Source of the DNA: Cetobacterium_A somerae
Lineage (GTDB): Bacteria; Fusobacteriota; Fusobacteriia; Fusobacteriales; Fusobacteriaceae
Assembly (NCBI RefSeq): GCF_044784365.2
Contig: NZ_CP173065.2
Direction: 5' to 3' (one strand)
Length of the DNA stretch: 64,000 bases
The first letter of the stretch is position 1. Every line of letters begins with the position of its first letter. Below the pieces are notes generated by a model. It saw only the letters and a program-made list of their open reading frames with translations. It did not search any database and was not told the DNA's origin. Below, piece after piece: positions 38,528 through 46,995 of the stretch. The position numbers were made by a program, and so were the translations under genes.

Positions 38528-40471
38528 ATGTTTAAAAATAAGGATATAACAATAGGGTCTTTACTTGTAGCCCTTGGAATAGTTTACGGCGATATAGGAA
38601 CCTCCCCTCTTTATGTTATGCAAGCTATTCTTTATACTAATAATAGTATAGCAACTAGAGAGTTAGTATTAGGTGGAGTTTCTTTGGTGTTTTGGACACT
38701 GACGCTACAAACGACAATAAAGTATGTGGTCTTGACATTACAAGCAGATAATAATGGTGAGGGAGGAATTCTTGCACTGTATGCACTTGTAAAAAGGTAT
38801 TTTAAATGGCTTATAGTTCCTGCAATAATTGGGGTAGCTGCTATTTTGGCTGATGGAATACTTACTCCTCCTATATCTGTAAGTTCGGCTATAGAAGGAT
38901 TGAATTTAATAGTGTTTTTAAAAGAGGATGCAACAGTGATGATAGTACTAGTGATTATATTGTTACTGTTTTCAGTTCAGAAGTTTGGAACAGAAAAGAT
39001 AGGGAAAATTTTTGGACCTATTATGTTTGTATGGTTTTCTATGATTGGTTTTTTTGGAATCGTTCAGTTGGTACAAAACCCAAGAATACTAGAGGGAATA
39101 AATCCATACTATGCCTTTAAACTTTTAGTTAGTGGAAATGTCCCGTATATATTAGGGGCTGTGTTTCTATGTACAACAGGGGCTGAAGCACTATACTCAG
39201 ATCTTGGTCACTGTGGAAGAGTAAACATATATTATAGTTGGATTTTTGTGAAAATAACATTGCTATTAAGCTACTTTGGACAGGGAGCATATCTACTTTC
39301 AAGAGAGGGACATACATTTGTAAATAGTCCATTTTTCTTAATAATGCCTAGATGGTTTATTATACCAGGGGTAATAATAGCGACGCTAGCTGCTATTATA
39401 GCCAGCCAAGCTCTAATATCTGGATCATTTACTTTAATATCTGAAGCGATAAAGTTAAATATTTTTCCTAAATTAGCTATAAGATATCCAACAAAGGAAA
39501 AGGGACAAGTTTATATAGGAACGGTAAATAAAGCTCTATGTATTGGATGTGTAGGAATAATATTTATTTTTAAACAATCACAAAATATGCAAGCGGCATA
39601 TGGGCTATCTATAACAATAACAATGCTTATGACAACACTACTTTTATCTCAGTATATAAGATTTGTAAAAAATCAAAAAAAATTATGGATTGTTGTCTTA
39701 CTAGTTTTTGGAACTATAGAACTATCATTTTTATACGCAAATAGTTTTAAAATATTAAGTGGTGGATATGTAACATTGATAATTACAGCGGCATTGGCAT
39801 TTGTAATGTATGTATGGCAGTATAGCTTTGAAATTAAGAAAAGATATCTTAAGTTTGTTAATTTAACTGATTATAAAGAGAATTTTAATATATTAAAAAC
39901 AGACAGTGAGCTACCTCTTTATGCAGGGAATGTAGTTTATTTAACAAAATCTAAATTATGGAATCAAGTAGAACCAAAGGTTATCTATTCAATATTTAAT
40001 AATGAACCTAAAAAAGCGGATAACTATTGGTTTATAAATATAAATGTAACAGACGATCCTTATACAAGAGAGTATATTTTTAACAAGATAGAAGAGAATA
40101 GAATTTTTGTAATAGATTTTAATCTAGGATTTAGAGTATCTCAGGGAATAAATACACTTATGTTTCAAGTCATTCGTGATTTAATAAAATCAGGAGAGGT
40201 CGTATTTAAACCAAGAAACTATATGATAGATTATGAAAACCTTAAAGGTATTGGAAATTTTAAATTTATAATAATAGAAGAGGTATTGGCTTTAGAAAAT
40301 GATTTCTCAGCATGGGATAGTTTTATAATTTCCACTCAGTTATTTATAAAAAAATTCACAGTTTCTCCTCAAAAATGGTATGGAATTGATACCAGTGTAG
40401 TTGATATTGAAAAAGTTCCAATTTTATTTGGTAAAGGGTTACCAGATGAAAATCTAAAAAGAATAAAGTAA
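38528..40471 (+). CDS. kup: Kup/Trk-type low-affinity potassium uptake protein
   Basis: 647 residues, twelve membrane helices followed by a C-terminal cytosolic domain of about 200 residues. The family hallmark GDIGTSPLYV (21-30) is present, together with NNGEGGILALYAL and ADGILTPPISVSSAIEGL. Kup proteins are K+/H+ symporters of the KUP/HAK/KT family. Ribosome site GGAGG lies 8 bases before ATG. It is a single-gene unit with its own terminator. No c-di-AMP riboswitch or KdpDE-like element was recognised upstream; the preceding 70 bases are A/T-rich. Confidence 0.95.
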   Translation: MFKNKDITIGSLLVALGIVYGDIGTSPLYVMQAILYTNNSIATRELVLGGVSLVFWTLTLQTTIKYVVLTLQADNNGEGGILALYALVKRYFKWLIVPAIIGVAAILADGILTPPISVSSAIEGLNLIVFLKEDATVMIVLVIILLLFSVQKFGTEKIGKIFGPIMFVWFSMIGFFGIVQLVQNPRILEGINPYYAFKLLVSGNVPYILGAVFLCTTGAEALYSDLGHCGRVNIYYSWIFVKITLLLSYFGQGAYLLSREGHTFVNSPFFLIMPRWFIIPGVIIATLAAIIASQALISGSFTLISEAIKLNIFPKLAIRYPTKEKGQVYIGTVNKALCIGCVGIIFIFKQSQNMQAAYGLSITITMLMTTLLLSQYIRFVKNQKKLWIVVLLVFGTIELSFLYANSFKILSGGYVTLIITAALAFVMYVWQYSFEIKKRYLKFVNLTDYKENFNILKTDSELPLYAGNVVYLTKSKLWNQVEPKVIYSIFNNEPKKADNYWFININVTDDPYTREYIFNKIEENRIFVIDFNLGFRVSQGINTLMFQVIRDLIKSGEVVFKPRNYMIDYENLKGIGNFKFIIIEEVLALENDFSAWDSFIISTQLFIKKFTVSPQKWYGIDTSVVDIEKVPILFGKGLPDENLKRIK

Positions 40472-40474
40472 TAA

Positions 40475-40500
40475 AAAAGGTCGTATAGTTACGACCTTTT
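40475..40500. terminator. Bidirectional intrinsic terminator
   Basis: 11-bp perfect stem (AAAAGGTCGTA / TACGACCTTTT), TAGT loop, between kup and the converging lytic transglycosylase gene. Confidence 0.92.
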
Positions 40501-40506
40501 CTCTTG

Positions 40507-41016
40507 CTATGCTTTTAAATAGTTATATTCCTTCATTACTCTTTTAACATAGTTTTGAGTTTCTCTAAATGGTGGAATACCGTTGTACTTTTTAACATTT
40601 CCAATTCCAGCATTGTAAGATGCTAGAGCTAATTTCAAATTATTATTTTGCTGTTCTAAACACCAAGCAATATATTTTGTTCCACCTTTTATATTAGCAT
40701 TCATATCGTTAGGATTAACTTTCATAAGTTTTGCTGTTTTAGGCATAAGCTGCATTAATCCTCTTGCTCCAGCTGTAGAAATAGTGCTATGTTTAAAATC
40801 ACTTTCAACTTTTATTATAGCAGCAATTAATTCTGGTTCAACATCATGCTTTTCTGAATTCTCAATAATACTTTTATATATGTTAGTAGCAGTTTTTTCT
40901 GTAGTGGTATTTTTCTTTACGTAATCTTTTATTTTATCTGAAGAGTTGTTTTCCTGAGAGAAAACGCAGATTGTTAAAATAAAAAATAGCGCAACAAATT
41001 TAAATATTAACTTCAA
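40507..41016 (-). CDS. Secreted lytic transglycosylase (SLT domain)
   Basis: 169 residues. A signal peptide (about 1-21) ends near VFS-QEN. The SLT/goose-lysozyme-like domain covers about 50-165, with catalytic Glu71 in IIKVESDF, then GLMQLMP (86-92) and ASYNAG (132-137), all canonical for family 1 transglycosylases (MltC/Slt70 catalytic domain). It cleaves peptidoglycan glycan strands with 1,6-anhydro product. It is short, with only a charged linker besides the domain. The start is TTG at 41014-41016, preceded by AGGTGAGG. A -10 TATAAT is seen at 41052-41057 on the minus strand. Confidence 0.92.
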   Translation of the reverse strand: MKLIFKFVALFFILTICVFSQENNSSDKIKDYVKKNTTTEKTATNIYKSIIENSEKHDVEPELIAAIIKVESDFKHSTISTAGARGLMQLMPKTAKLMKVNPNDMNANIKGGTKYIAWCLEQQNNNLKLALASYNAGIGNVKKYNGIPPFRETQNYVKRVMKEYNYLKA

Positions 41017-41080
41017 TAAACCTCACCTCTTGTAAAAAATATCACATAGTTATTATAACATAAAAACCAATAAAATAAAA

Positions 41081-41120
41081 GGAAACCGTGGGTCAACAAA
41101 AGTGATTGACTACGATTTCC
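41081..41120 (-). terminator. Minus-strand terminator of the 36-codon gene
   Basis: Imperfect long stem (41081-41096 with 41106-41120; GGAAA/TTTCC, CGT/ACG and GTCAA/TTGAC cores, one bulge) and a T-rich tail (TTTTATTTTATT) on the minus strand. It lies between the small gene and the transglycosylase promoter. Confidence 0.6.
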
Positions 41121-41155
41121 ATGATTACTTGCTTATTTATAGATTAAAATTTTTT

Positions 41156-41266
41156 TTATTTTTTTTGCAATCTTAAGCTTTCTAAATGCAAATTTTCTTT
41201 TAAATTTTTTGTTTTTTCCTCTTTTTGTTTCATTAAATCCTTAATTAAAAGACTTTTTAAATCCAT
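41156..41266 (-). CDS. Small 36-residue charged helical protein
   Basis: A 36-codon frame starting MDLKSLLIKDLMKQKEEK and ending LHLESLRLQKK. It is one predicted amphipathic, Lys/Glu/Leu-rich helix with no Cys and no membrane segment. Support for a real gene: a Shine-Dalgarno-like GGGGGTG six bases before ATG, a well-spaced promoter at 41301-41329 on the same strand, and a hairpin with T-tail 36 bases after the stop. It occupies a 467-base stretch that otherwise has no gene. No homologue or function is recognised; it may be a regulatory or assembly microprotein. Confidence 0.55.
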   Translation of the reverse strand: MDLKSLLIKDLMKQKEEKTKNLKENLHLESLRLQKK

Positions 41267-41300
41267 AAAAACACCCCCAATTATAACTCCCTTAATAAAA

Positions 41301-41329
41301 TATATACTATATATTTTTTAATAAATCAA
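41301..41329 (-). promoter_or_regulatory. Promoter of the 36-codon gene
   Basis: Minus strand: -35 TTGATT (41324-41329), 17-bp spacer, -10 TATATA (41301-41306), leader about 28 bases. Confidence 0.55.
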
Positions 41330-41426
41330 TATATTCTATATAAATATACAAGAAAAGAGATAAAAATCTTTTTTTGAGATGAATAAAATTATTATTAACG
41401 TTAAATTTACTGTAACTTAATTTTGC

Positions 41427-41457
41427 TTTAACATATTTTTGTTAAAATAAGTATATT
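41427..41457 (+). promoter_or_regulatory. Promoter/operator A: TTTAACA-N6-TGTTAAA before the PHP gene
   Basis: Perfect 7-bp inverted repeat TTTAACA (41427-41433), 6-base gap, TGTTAAA (41440-41446). The left half contains a -35-like TTAACA, 18 bases before -10 TATATT (41452-41457). A second small palindrome, TTAACGTTAA, lies upstream at 41396-41405. The same 20-base pattern recurs at 44219 and 48821. Confidence 0.6.
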
Positions 41458-41483
41458 TACATAATATTAGGGAGGAAGTAAAA

Positions 41484-42833
41484 ATGATATTTAGAGGAAG
41501 TTTTGATAATGATAAAAATATTGAAAAATTAGAGTATAAATTTATGGTATCAAATGGTATTAATAGAATCTCTTTAAATTTAAATAAGGGACCCTTTGAA
41601 CATATAATAATATCTTTAGAGGATAGCGAAGGAAGAACTAGAATATTAACATCTTTTAAAACTACTAAGAAGAAATATTATTTAACAACGCATTGGGAGA
41701 GTACTTCAAATTGTTGTATTCCAGGAGAGTTACCAGAGGGGGAATGGAAATTAAAACTGTTAAAAAACTATGTTGTAAGTGACGAGTTTGAGTTAGAGAT
41801 AAAAATTGAAAATGGAAATCTGATAAAAAAAGAAAATATGAAAAAGATAACTTTAAAAGATTGCTATTTAGATACAAAAGAGTGGTATGCAGGAGAGCTT
41901 CACAATCATACAAATATATCTGATGGAGGTATATCGTTAAGAGATATAAAAAAAGAATTAATTAAAAAAGAGATAGATTTTATATTTCCAACAGAACATA
42001 ACAGTGTTTTAACAAAATATCCAGACATAGATATTCCTGTGATACCTTCAACAGAGCTGACATTAGATAATTTAGGGCACTTTAATCTTTTTGGTTTAAA
42101 AAAAATAATAGATTATTATAATCATATAGATGAAAATGATACCAAAGAGATTTCATTAACAAAAATATTTAAAGAGGTTAAAAAGCAAGGTGGATATGTA
42201 TCATTAAATCATCCGTTTCATAATACTTCAAGAATGTTTTTAGGGTTGTTTTATAATATTGATTTAAAAGATTTAGATTTTATAGAGGTAATAAACTCTC
42301 CAACAAGAGAAGGGAATAATCCATATTATGATAAAAAAGCATTAGAAGCATTGGATATGTTATGGTGTGATGGACATAAAATATTTGCAGTAGGTGGAAG
42401 CGACAATCATGGAGAAAGTTTAGGAGATCCTTTAAACTATATAAGATTAGATAAATATGAAACTAAAAATATTTTAGAAAATATGAAAAAAGGACGAACT
42501 TATATATCTAGAGTAGGAGAGATAAAACTTAGAATGGAAAATAATGGACAGATTGTTTATCCAGGAGATGAAATATATGGTGAAATCAGCATAAAAATAC
42601 TTTCTTCACAAACTTTAATTTGGAGAGTTATTAAAAATGGAAAAGTTATAAATATGATTGTAGGACAAGAGATTAATATTTTTAATGAACTTAAAGAGGG
42701 AGAATACCTAAGAATTGAGGGAGTATCAGAAAAAGATGAGCCTATGGTGGTAATAAATCCAATATATAATAGCTTAAAAAAACCATCTTTAGAAAAGTGG
42801 TTCCAAATAAAAGAAAAAATATGGGTAGAGTGA
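41484..42833 (+). CDS. PHP-domain metal-dependent phosphoesterase
   Basis: 449 residues. An N-terminal beta domain (about 1-125) is followed by a PHP domain with the expected metal ligands: H140 and H142 (ELHNHT), D147 (SDGG), E171-H172 (PTEHNS), E191 (STELT), H199 (LGHFN), SLNHPFH and a terminal GGSDNHG. A C-terminal beta domain ends the protein. PHP enzymes hydrolyse phosphate esters with two or three metal ions; the one-gene version with flanking beta domains is often exported or surface-linked, but no signal peptide is present here. GGGAGG precedes ATG. Position at the head of a phosphatase and importer region supports a role in phosphoester breakdown. Confidence 0.83.
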   Translation: MIFRGSFDNDKNIEKLEYKFMVSNGINRISLNLNKGPFEHIIISLEDSEGRTRILTSFKTTKKKYYLTTHWESTSNCCIPGELPEGEWKLKLLKNYVVSDEFELEIKIENGNLIKKENMKKITLKDCYLDTKEWYAGELHNHTNISDGGISLRDIKKELIKKEIDFIFPTEHNSVLTKYPDIDIPVIPSTELTLDNLGHFNLFGLKKIIDYYNHIDENDTKEISLTKIFKEVKKQGGYVSLNHPFHNTSRMFLGLFYNIDLKDLDFIEVINSPTREGNNPYYDKKALEALDMLWCDGHKIFAVGGSDNHGESLGDPLNYIRLDKYETKNILENMKKGRTYISRVGEIKLRMENNGQIVYPGDEIYGEISIKILSSQTLIWRVIKNGKVINMIVGQEINIFNELKEGEYLRIEGVSEKDEPMVVINPIYNSLKKPSLEKWFQIKEKIWVE

Positions 42834-42881
42834 AAAAGTTAGCTTGAATACTAATTCAAAATAATAAAAATAAAAAAAGTA

Positions 42882-42920
42882 TTGATTTATAGTACAAAAA
42901 GAGTTATTATTGGTGTACAC
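42882..42920 (+). promoter_or_regulatory. Promoter of the alcohol dehydrogenase gene with downstream palindrome
   Basis: -35 TTGATT (42882-42887), 17-bp spacer, -10 TATTAT (42905-42910). A palindrome GTGTACAC (42913-42920), extended to TTGGTGTACACTAA, covers the likely transcription start, a common place for a repressor. Confidence 0.6.
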
Positions 42921-42948
42921 TAAAAAATACATTTATTAGGAGGCTATT

Positions 42949-44097
42949 ATGTCATATGCTTTTTTCATGCCATCAATTTCTTATATGGGAGAGGGATGTA
43001 TTAAAAATCTAGGAAATGAAATTAAATCGAGAGGTTTAAAAAAGTCTTTAATAGTAACAGATAAAATATTAGTAAATATTGGTTTAGTTAAAAAATTAAC
43101 AAATGTATTAGATGAGAATAAAATAGAGTATGTTATCTTTGATGAAACAAAACCAAATCCAACAGTGACAAATGTTAATGATGGATTGAAAATTTTAAAA
43201 GATAATGGATGTGATTTTGTAATATCTTTTGGTGGAGGATCACCTCATGATGCAGCAAAAGGGATAGCTTTAGTAGCTGCTAATGGTGGAGAGATAAAAG
43301 ATTACGAAGGGGTAGATAGATCTGCACACCCTCAACTTCCTTTAATGTCAATAAATACAACAGCTGGAACAGCTTCAGAGATGACAAGATTTTGTATAAT
43401 AACAGATGAAGATAGACATGTAAAAATGGCTATAGTAGATAAAAATGTAACTCCAATTATAGCTGTAAATGATCCAGAGTTAATGTTAGATATGCCAAAG
43501 AGTTTAACAGCAGCAACAGGAATGGATGCTTTAACACATGCAATAGAAGCTTATGTTTCAACAATTGCAACTCCAGTAACAGATGCATGTGCTGAAAAAG
43601 CTATAGAGCTGATTTCTAAAAACTTAAGAGATGCTGTATTTAATGGAAAAGATATTAAAGCAAGAGATAATATGGCTTATGCAGAGTATTTAGCAGGAAT
43701 GGCTTTTAATAATGCTTCATTGGGATATGTTCATGCAATGGCCCACCAATTAGGAGGATTCTATGATTTACCTCATGGTGTATGTAATGCAATTTTACTA
43801 CCTCATGTAGTTAGATATAATGCTGAAGTATCAAAAGAGAAATTAAGAAAAGTTGCAATATTGTTAGGAGTAAATCCTCATATTGTAAATGAAAATAATT
43901 CAGCTGATTTAGCAATAGAAGAGATTGTAAAGTTATCAAATGATATTGGAATTCCAAAAGGAATAAAAGAGTTAGGAGCTAAAGAGGAAGACTTTACTAT
44001 TTTAGCAACAAATGCTTTAAAAGATGCATGTGGATTTACAAATCCTAAACAAGCTACGTTAGAGGAAATTATTGAGATATATAGAAGTGCAATGTAA
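42949..44097 (+). CDS. Iron-containing alcohol dehydrogenase (group III; DhaT/YiaY/FucO-like)
   Basis: 382 residues. NAD-binding motif GGGSPHDAAKG (95-105), substrate region NTTAGTASEMTRF, and the iron ligands D193, H197 (GMDALTHAIEAY), H262 and H276 (HAMAHQLGGFYDLPHG) are all in place. It is most like 1,3-propanediol dehydrogenases and YiaY-type enzymes, which interconvert small aldehydes and alcohols with NAD(H). It has its own promoter and terminator. It stands between the PHP phosphoesterase and the ABC importer operon, so it could handle a carbon product of phosphoester or phosphonate breakdown, or ethanol/propanediol fermentation. The choice between these is open. Confidence 0.92.
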   Translation: MSYAFFMPSISYMGEGCIKNLGNEIKSRGLKKSLIVTDKILVNIGLVKKLTNVLDENKIEYVIFDETKPNPTVTNVNDGLKILKDNGCDFVISFGGGSPHDAAKGIALVAANGGEIKDYEGVDRSAHPQLPLMSINTTAGTASEMTRFCIITDEDRHVKMAIVDKNVTPIIAVNDPELMLDMPKSLTAATGMDALTHAIEAYVSTIATPVTDACAEKAIELISKNLRDAVFNGKDIKARDNMAYAEYLAGMAFNNASLGYVHAMAHQLGGFYDLPHGVCNAILLPHVVRYNAEVSKEKLRKVAILLGVNPHIVNENNSADLAIEEIVKLSNDIGIPKGIKELGAKEEDFTILATNALKDACGFTNPKQATLEEIIEIYRSAM

Positions 44098-44121
44098 AAA
44101 AATAATATAAATATTTTAAGT

Positions 44122-44154
44122 AAAGTGTCAGAAAATGTTTCTGGCACTTTTTTG
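44122..44154 (+). terminator. Terminator of the alcohol dehydrogenase gene
   Basis: 13-bp stem (AAAGTGTCAGAAA / TTTCTGGCACTTT, one wobble), ATG loop, T-run. Confidence 0.9.
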
Positions 44155-44218
44155 TTTAAAATTTTATTTGAAGTTTAAAGATAGTTTTTACAATTAATTT
44201 ACTGATAATTTATTTTAT

Positions 44219-44250
44219 ATTAACAGGAAGGTGTTAAAGTAAGTTAGAAT
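44219..44250 (+). promoter_or_regulatory. Promoter/operator B: ATTAACA-N6-TGTTAAA before the importer operon
   Basis: TTAACA (44220-44225), 6 bases, TGTTAA (44232-44237), perfectly palindromic arms. TTAACA may serve as -35 to -10 TAGAAT (44245-44250, 19 bases apart). It is the same pattern as sites at 41427 and 48821. Confidence 0.6.
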
Positions 44251-44270
44251 TAAAGTTTTAGGGAGGAGAA

Positions 44271-45314
44271 ATGATGAAAAAATTTGTTTTATTGGCAACA
44301 CTTTTATCAACTGTTTTAACTTATGGAGAAACTTTACAAGAGATTCAAGAGAAAGCACAAAAAGAAGGGGAAGTATTATCCGTAGGAATGCCTGATAACT
44401 GGGCCAATTGGAAAGATACTTGGAGTCAAATAAAAGAAAAATATAATATAAAACATAGTGATACTGATATGAGTAGTGCTCAGGAAATTGCAAAATTTAA
44501 AAATGAGGGAAAAAATGCTACAGCAGATATTGGTGATATAGGAGCAGGATTTGCAAATATTGCTGTGAAACAAGGGGTTACTCAACCATACAAAACAAGC
44601 TATTGGGAAGAGGTACCAGAGTGGGCTAAAGATAAAAATGGACATTGGATGTTAGCTTATACAGGAACAATAGCCTTTATAGTGGATAAAGATAAAATTC
44701 CAGAAAAAGATATACCTAGATCTTGGGAGGCTTTAAAAAATAGCAAATTTAAAGTAAGTCCAGGAGATGTTGGAACAGCAGCTCAAGCTTCAAGTGCAGT
44801 TTTAGCAGCAGCTTATGCATTAGGTGGAGATGAAAATAATATAGAACCAGCAATAAAGTATTTTGCTAATTTAGCAAAAGAGGGAAGAGTATCAGCAGCA
44901 GCACCTAATATTCAAAATTTAGAAAAAGGTGAAGTTGAAGTTGGATTGATTTGGGATTTTAATGGTTTGAGCTATAGAGATTCAATTGATAAAGATAGAT
45001 TTGAAGTTTTAATCCCTTCAGATGGTTCTCTTATAAGTGGATATACAACAATAATTAATAAATGGGCAAAGAATCCAAATGCAGCTAAATTAACAAGAGA
45101 ATATATATTTAGTGATGATGGTCAAATAAATTTAGCTAAAGGAAATGCAAGACCAATTAGAAAAATTGAGTTGCCAGAGGATATAAAGAAAAGGATGATT
45201 CCAGATGAGCAGTATAAGAATGCAAGAGCTATTGAAAATCATGAGGCTTGGGACAAAACTTCAAAAAATTTAGGAAGAGTTTGGCAAGAGGAAGTTTTAG
45301 TAAATAGAAAGTAG
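44271..45314 (+). CDS. ABC transporter periplasmic substrate-binding protein (family 1/8-like)
   Basis: 347 residues with a cleavable signal peptide (MMKKFVLLATLLSTVLTYG). The mature part has the two-lobe layout of iron/phosphonate/polyamine-type binding proteins: EGEVLSVGMPDNWANWKDTW, DIGDIGAGFANIAVKQG, WMLAYTGTIAFIVDK, DIPRSWEAL and GEVEVGLIWDFNG. The protein begins a five-gene operon with a phosphatase-superfamily enzyme, two permeases and an ATPase. That partner suggests an organophosphorus substrate, but related systems import ferric ion or thiamine, so the ligand is uncertain. GGGAGGAG precedes ATG ATG; either codon could start. Confidence 0.85.
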   Translation: MMKKFVLLATLLSTVLTYGETLQEIQEKAQKEGEVLSVGMPDNWANWKDTWSQIKEKYNIKHSDTDMSSAQEIAKFKNEGKNATADIGDIGAGFANIAVKQGVTQPYKTSYWEEVPEWAKDKNGHWMLAYTGTIAFIVDKDKIPEKDIPRSWEALKNSKFKVSPGDVGTAAQASSAVLAAAYALGGDENNIEPAIKYFANLAKEGRVSAAAPNIQNLEKGEVEVGLIWDFNGLSYRDSIDKDRFEVLIPSDGSLISGYTTIINKWAKNPNAAKLTREYIFSDDGQINLAKGNARPIRKIELPEDIKKRMIPDEQYKNARAIENHEAWDKTSKNLGRVWQEEVLVNRK

Positions 45315-45322
45315 GAGGGATT

Positions 45323-46087
45323 ATGAAGAAGTTAATTTTAGTTTTAATCGATGGGATGGGAGATCACGTAAGTCACAAAATGGGATATTTAAAAGCTTTA
45401 GAATCAGCTAATATGGGGGAAAAATTTACTTTGCTAAGTGAACTTCCAAGTCTTTCAAGACCACTTTATGAAACTATTTTAACAGGGAAGACTCCAATAG
45501 AAAGTGGAATAATAAATAATCAGATAAATAGAATGTCTAAGGAGGAAAGTATATTTTCTTTGGCAAAAAAAGCTAATTTGAAAACAGCAGCCGTTGCATA
45601 CCATTGGGTACACGAGTTATATAACGGACCTTTCAATATAGAAGAGGATATTGAAGTTGAAGATTTAGAAAAAAATATAAACTATGGAAGATTTTATTGG
45701 GAAGATAGCTATCCAGATTCTCATCTATTTTCTTTAACTAATAAGCTTATAAAAGATAAAAATCCAGACTTTTTACTTTTACATACTATGAATATTGATG
45801 ATGCAGGTCATAAATATGGGGGACTTTCAAAAAAGTATGAAAATAGAGTTCACAAATTGAATTACTACTTCTCACACTATTTACCGATGTGGCAAGAGGC
45901 TGGATATGAGATTATAATAACTTCTGATCATGGAATGGATGAAAAGGGAAACCATGGAGGAGATAGCAAACTTGAAAGAGAAGTTCCTCTTTGGATTTTA
46001 GGAGATATGTCTAAAGATTATAAAGAGAAAAAAATAGATCAAAAAGATATAAAGAAAATATGTTGTGATATTTTAGGAGTAAGTTGA
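45323..46087 (+). CDS. Alkaline-phosphatase-superfamily phosphodiesterase/phosphohydrolase
   Basis: 254 residues, no signal peptide, so cytosolic. Metal-site features of the superfamily: Asp10 in VLIDGMGD; a Ser/Thr-rich nucleophile region near residues 43-55 (PSLSRPLYETILTG); IDDAGHKYGG with Asp and His; SDHGMDEKGNHGG with Asp, His and a further His. This resembles type I phosphodiesterase/nucleotide pyrophosphatase and phosphonoacetate-hydrolase-like enzymes. It lies 9 bases after the binding-protein gene and overlaps the next gene by four bases, so it is made together with the importer and probably acts on the imported compound. The exact substrate is unknown. Confidence 0.85.
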   Translation: MKKLILVLIDGMGDHVSHKMGYLKALESANMGEKFTLLSELPSLSRPLYETILTGKTPIESGIINNQINRMSKEESIFSLAKKANLKTAAVAYHWVHELYNGPFNIEEDIEVEDLEKNINYGRFYWEDSYPDSHLFSLTNKLIKDKNPDFLLLHTMNIDDAGHKYGGLSKKYENRVHKLNYYFSHYLPMWQEAGYEIIITSDHGMDEKGNHGGDSKLEREVPLWILGDMSKDYKEKKIDQKDIKKICCDILGVS

Positions 46088-46995
46088 GATTGGAGGAAGC
46101 CTTGGAAAATATTTTAAAACTTGAGAAGTCCAAAAAAATAAGTATACCTAAAAGAGGTTTAAAAGAGCATGAGAAAGGATTTTTAATTTTAATTCCTTTT
46201 ATAATTTTAATAGGAATGTTTTTAATAACTCCTTTTATCTCAGTTGTCATAGGAAGTTTTTTAAATGAATTTAATGAGATTACTTTAGAGAACTATGAGT
46301 ATATATTAAAAAGTAAATTTATAAAGCAATCGGTTTTTAATTCCATAGAGCTTGCGCTAGTTTCAACTTTTGTTGGATTATTAATCTCTCTTCAAGGAGC
46401 ATACTCTTTAAACAGATTAAAAAATAGTTCAAAAAAGAATATCTTACTATTTATAAATATGCTTTCAAATTTTAGTGGAATACCACTTGCTTTTGCTTTC
46501 ATAATTCTTCTTGGAAGCAATGGAGTAATGACAATTTTACTGAAAAATATTGGGCTAATAGATGGGTTTGATGTTTATTCAAAAACTGGGTTGATGCTTA
46601 TGTACATATATTTTCAGTTACCACTAGGATTACTTTTACTATATCCAGTATTTGATAGATTAGATCCTCAGTGGCAAGAGATGGTTAATATATTAGGGGG
46701 AGGAACTTTCACATTTTGGAAAAGAGTTGGAATTCCAGTTATGTTAAAAGAGATTTTAGGAACAGTACTTATAATGTTTGCAAATGCCATGGGAGCTTAT
46801 GCATGTACGTTAGCTCTAACAAATGGAACATACAATGTAATGACAATAAGAATTACTAGCTATATAGCTGGAGAGGTAGCTTATGAACCAGGTATAGCTA
46901 GTGCAATGTCAATACTGTTAGGGGGAATATTGATTTTTGTTGTAATAATAAATGAAGTGATGTTAAAAAAGAAAAGAGGAAAATATGAAAAATAA
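46084..46995 (+). CDS. ABC transporter permease (BPD family), first membrane subunit
   Basis: 303 residues with six membrane helices. A charged N-terminal tail precedes FLILIPFIILIGMFLITP, and an EAA-type loop is seen at LDPQWQEMVNILGGGTFTFWKRVGIP. The start is TTG in the arrangement TTGA, overlapping the stop of the phosphatase gene, with AGGAG four bases upstream. A second in-frame TTG at 46102 has GGAGG five bases upstream and is an equal candidate, shortening the protein by six residues. It forms the channel with the next gene product. Confidence 0.88.
   Translation: MRLEEALENILKLEKSKKISIPKRGLKEHEKGFLILIPFIILIGMFLITPFISVVIGSFLNEFNEITLENYEYILKSKFIKQSVFNSIELALVSTFVGLLISLQGAYSLNRLKNSSKKNILLFINMLSNFSGIPLAFAFIILLGSNGVMTILLKNIGLIDGFDVYSKTGLMLMYIYFQLPLGLLLLYPVFDRLDPQWQEMVNILGGGTFTFWKRVGIPVMLKEILGTVLIMFANAMGAYACTLALTNGTYNVMTIRITSYIAGEVAYEPGIASAMSILLGGILIFVVIINEVMLKKKRGKYEK

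Noticed and set aside
44215..44645. Minus-strand frames over the binding-protein gene start
   Set aside because: They overlap the signal peptide region and operator of a well-supported gene and show no start signals.
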